This document shows, one piece after another, positions 5,751 to 5,978 of a DNA stretch of 5,978 bases (the first letter of the stretch is position 1; each line of letters opens with the position of its first letter). Position numbers and translations under genes: made by a program. This DNA comes from an uncultured Oscillospiraceae bacterium (GTDB taxonomy: Bacteria; Bacillota_A; Clostridia; Oscillospirales; Oscillospiraceae): positions 1-5,978 of the forward strand of contig CAKUMR010000077.1 in the NCBI GenBank assembly GCA_934667865.1, read 5' to 3'. Below the pieces are notes generated by a model, which worked only from the letters and a program-made list of their open reading frames with translations, was not told where the DNA came from and did no database searches.

Positions 5751-5978
5751 AATTGAGAAAGTAAACGCCGGTTACGGCGACGTCACGGTGCTCTGGGACA
5801 TCAACATTGCGCTTGAAGCAGGAAAAACGCTTGCAATTGTCGGCTCGAACGGCGCCGGTAAATCTACCATTATGCGCACGCTCTGCGGCCTTGTGTCCCC
5901 TTCTGCCGGTTCTATCACGTTTGACGGGAAGAACATTTCAAAGATGGCACCGCACGACATTGTGAAGCTGGGCATCGT
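5743..5978 (+). CDS. livF: Branched-chain amino acid-type ABC transporter ATPase LivF (N-terminal part, cut by window edge)
   Basis: The second ATPase subunit begins here with a GTG codon and runs open for 78 full codons to the window end; complete LivF proteins are about 235 residues. It reads MLKIEKVNAGYGDVTVLWDI, the usual LivF opening, with aromatic Tyr11 of the A-loop and Walker A GSNGAGKST at 34-42. GSITFDGKNI (56-65) and the following helix also match the family. GTG 5743 is chosen because it gives the standard N-terminus and TGGGGGTG (5728-5735) lies 7 bases upstream; no in-frame ATG is nearby. The gene overlaps the last 8 bases of livG, so the two ATPases are probably made in equal amounts by coupled translation. 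Q-loop, signature and Walker B fall outside the window. Confidence 0.92.
   Translation, partial: MLKIEKVNAGYGDVTVLWDINIALEAGKTLAIVGSNGAGKSTIMRTLCGLVSPSAGSITFDGKNISKMAPHDIVKLGI

Overview
The window is a chromosome-like stretch of moderately GC-rich coding DNA interrupted by one AT-rich, non-coding divergent promoter region. Strong GGAGG-type ribosome binding sites, a lipobox-type solute-binding lipoprotein, tightly packed genes and the GC-rich gene / AT-rich spacer contrast all point to a Gram-positive, probably clostridial (Firmicutes) bacterium. That placement is an inference from style, not from a marker gene. No tRNA, rRNA, CRISPR or mobile element is visible.

Layout: (1) 1-452, minus strand, the N-terminal 150 codons of a zinc-dependent alcohol/polyol dehydrogenase that runs off the left edge. 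(2) 453-928, an AT-rich intergenic region holding a promoter for each direction and several repeated or inverted motifs that could be regulator sites. (3) 929-5978, plus strand, a compact operon: lipoprotein solute-binding protein, a maleate-isomerase-like Asp/Glu racemase superfamily enzyme, the two permeases LivH and LivM, the ATPase LivG, and the start of the ATPase LivF, which runs off the right edge. LivH/LivM overlap by 4 bases, LivM/LivG abut exactly, and LivG/LivF overlap by 8 bases. This argues for one translationally coupled transcript.

Together the six operon genes encode a complete branched-chain-amino-acid-type (HAAT family) ABC importer plus one cytoplasmic enzyme. The enzyme sits between the binding protein and the permeases and carries the two-cysteine active site of maleate cis-trans isomerases. 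This suggests that the imported substrate may be a small (di)carboxylate or related acid rather than leucine, isoleucine or valine. A perfect 16-bp stem-loop without a T-run follows the binding-protein gene. It is well placed to keep binding-protein mRNA more abundant than the permease mRNA.

The least ordinary signals are the evenly spaced 12-base boxes around the operon promoter (starts 729, 791 and 854, plus an inverted copy at 873-884), the embedded isomerase-like enzyme, and the intercistronic hairpin. I see no wholly new system here. The main open question is what this transporter/enzyme cassette handles.
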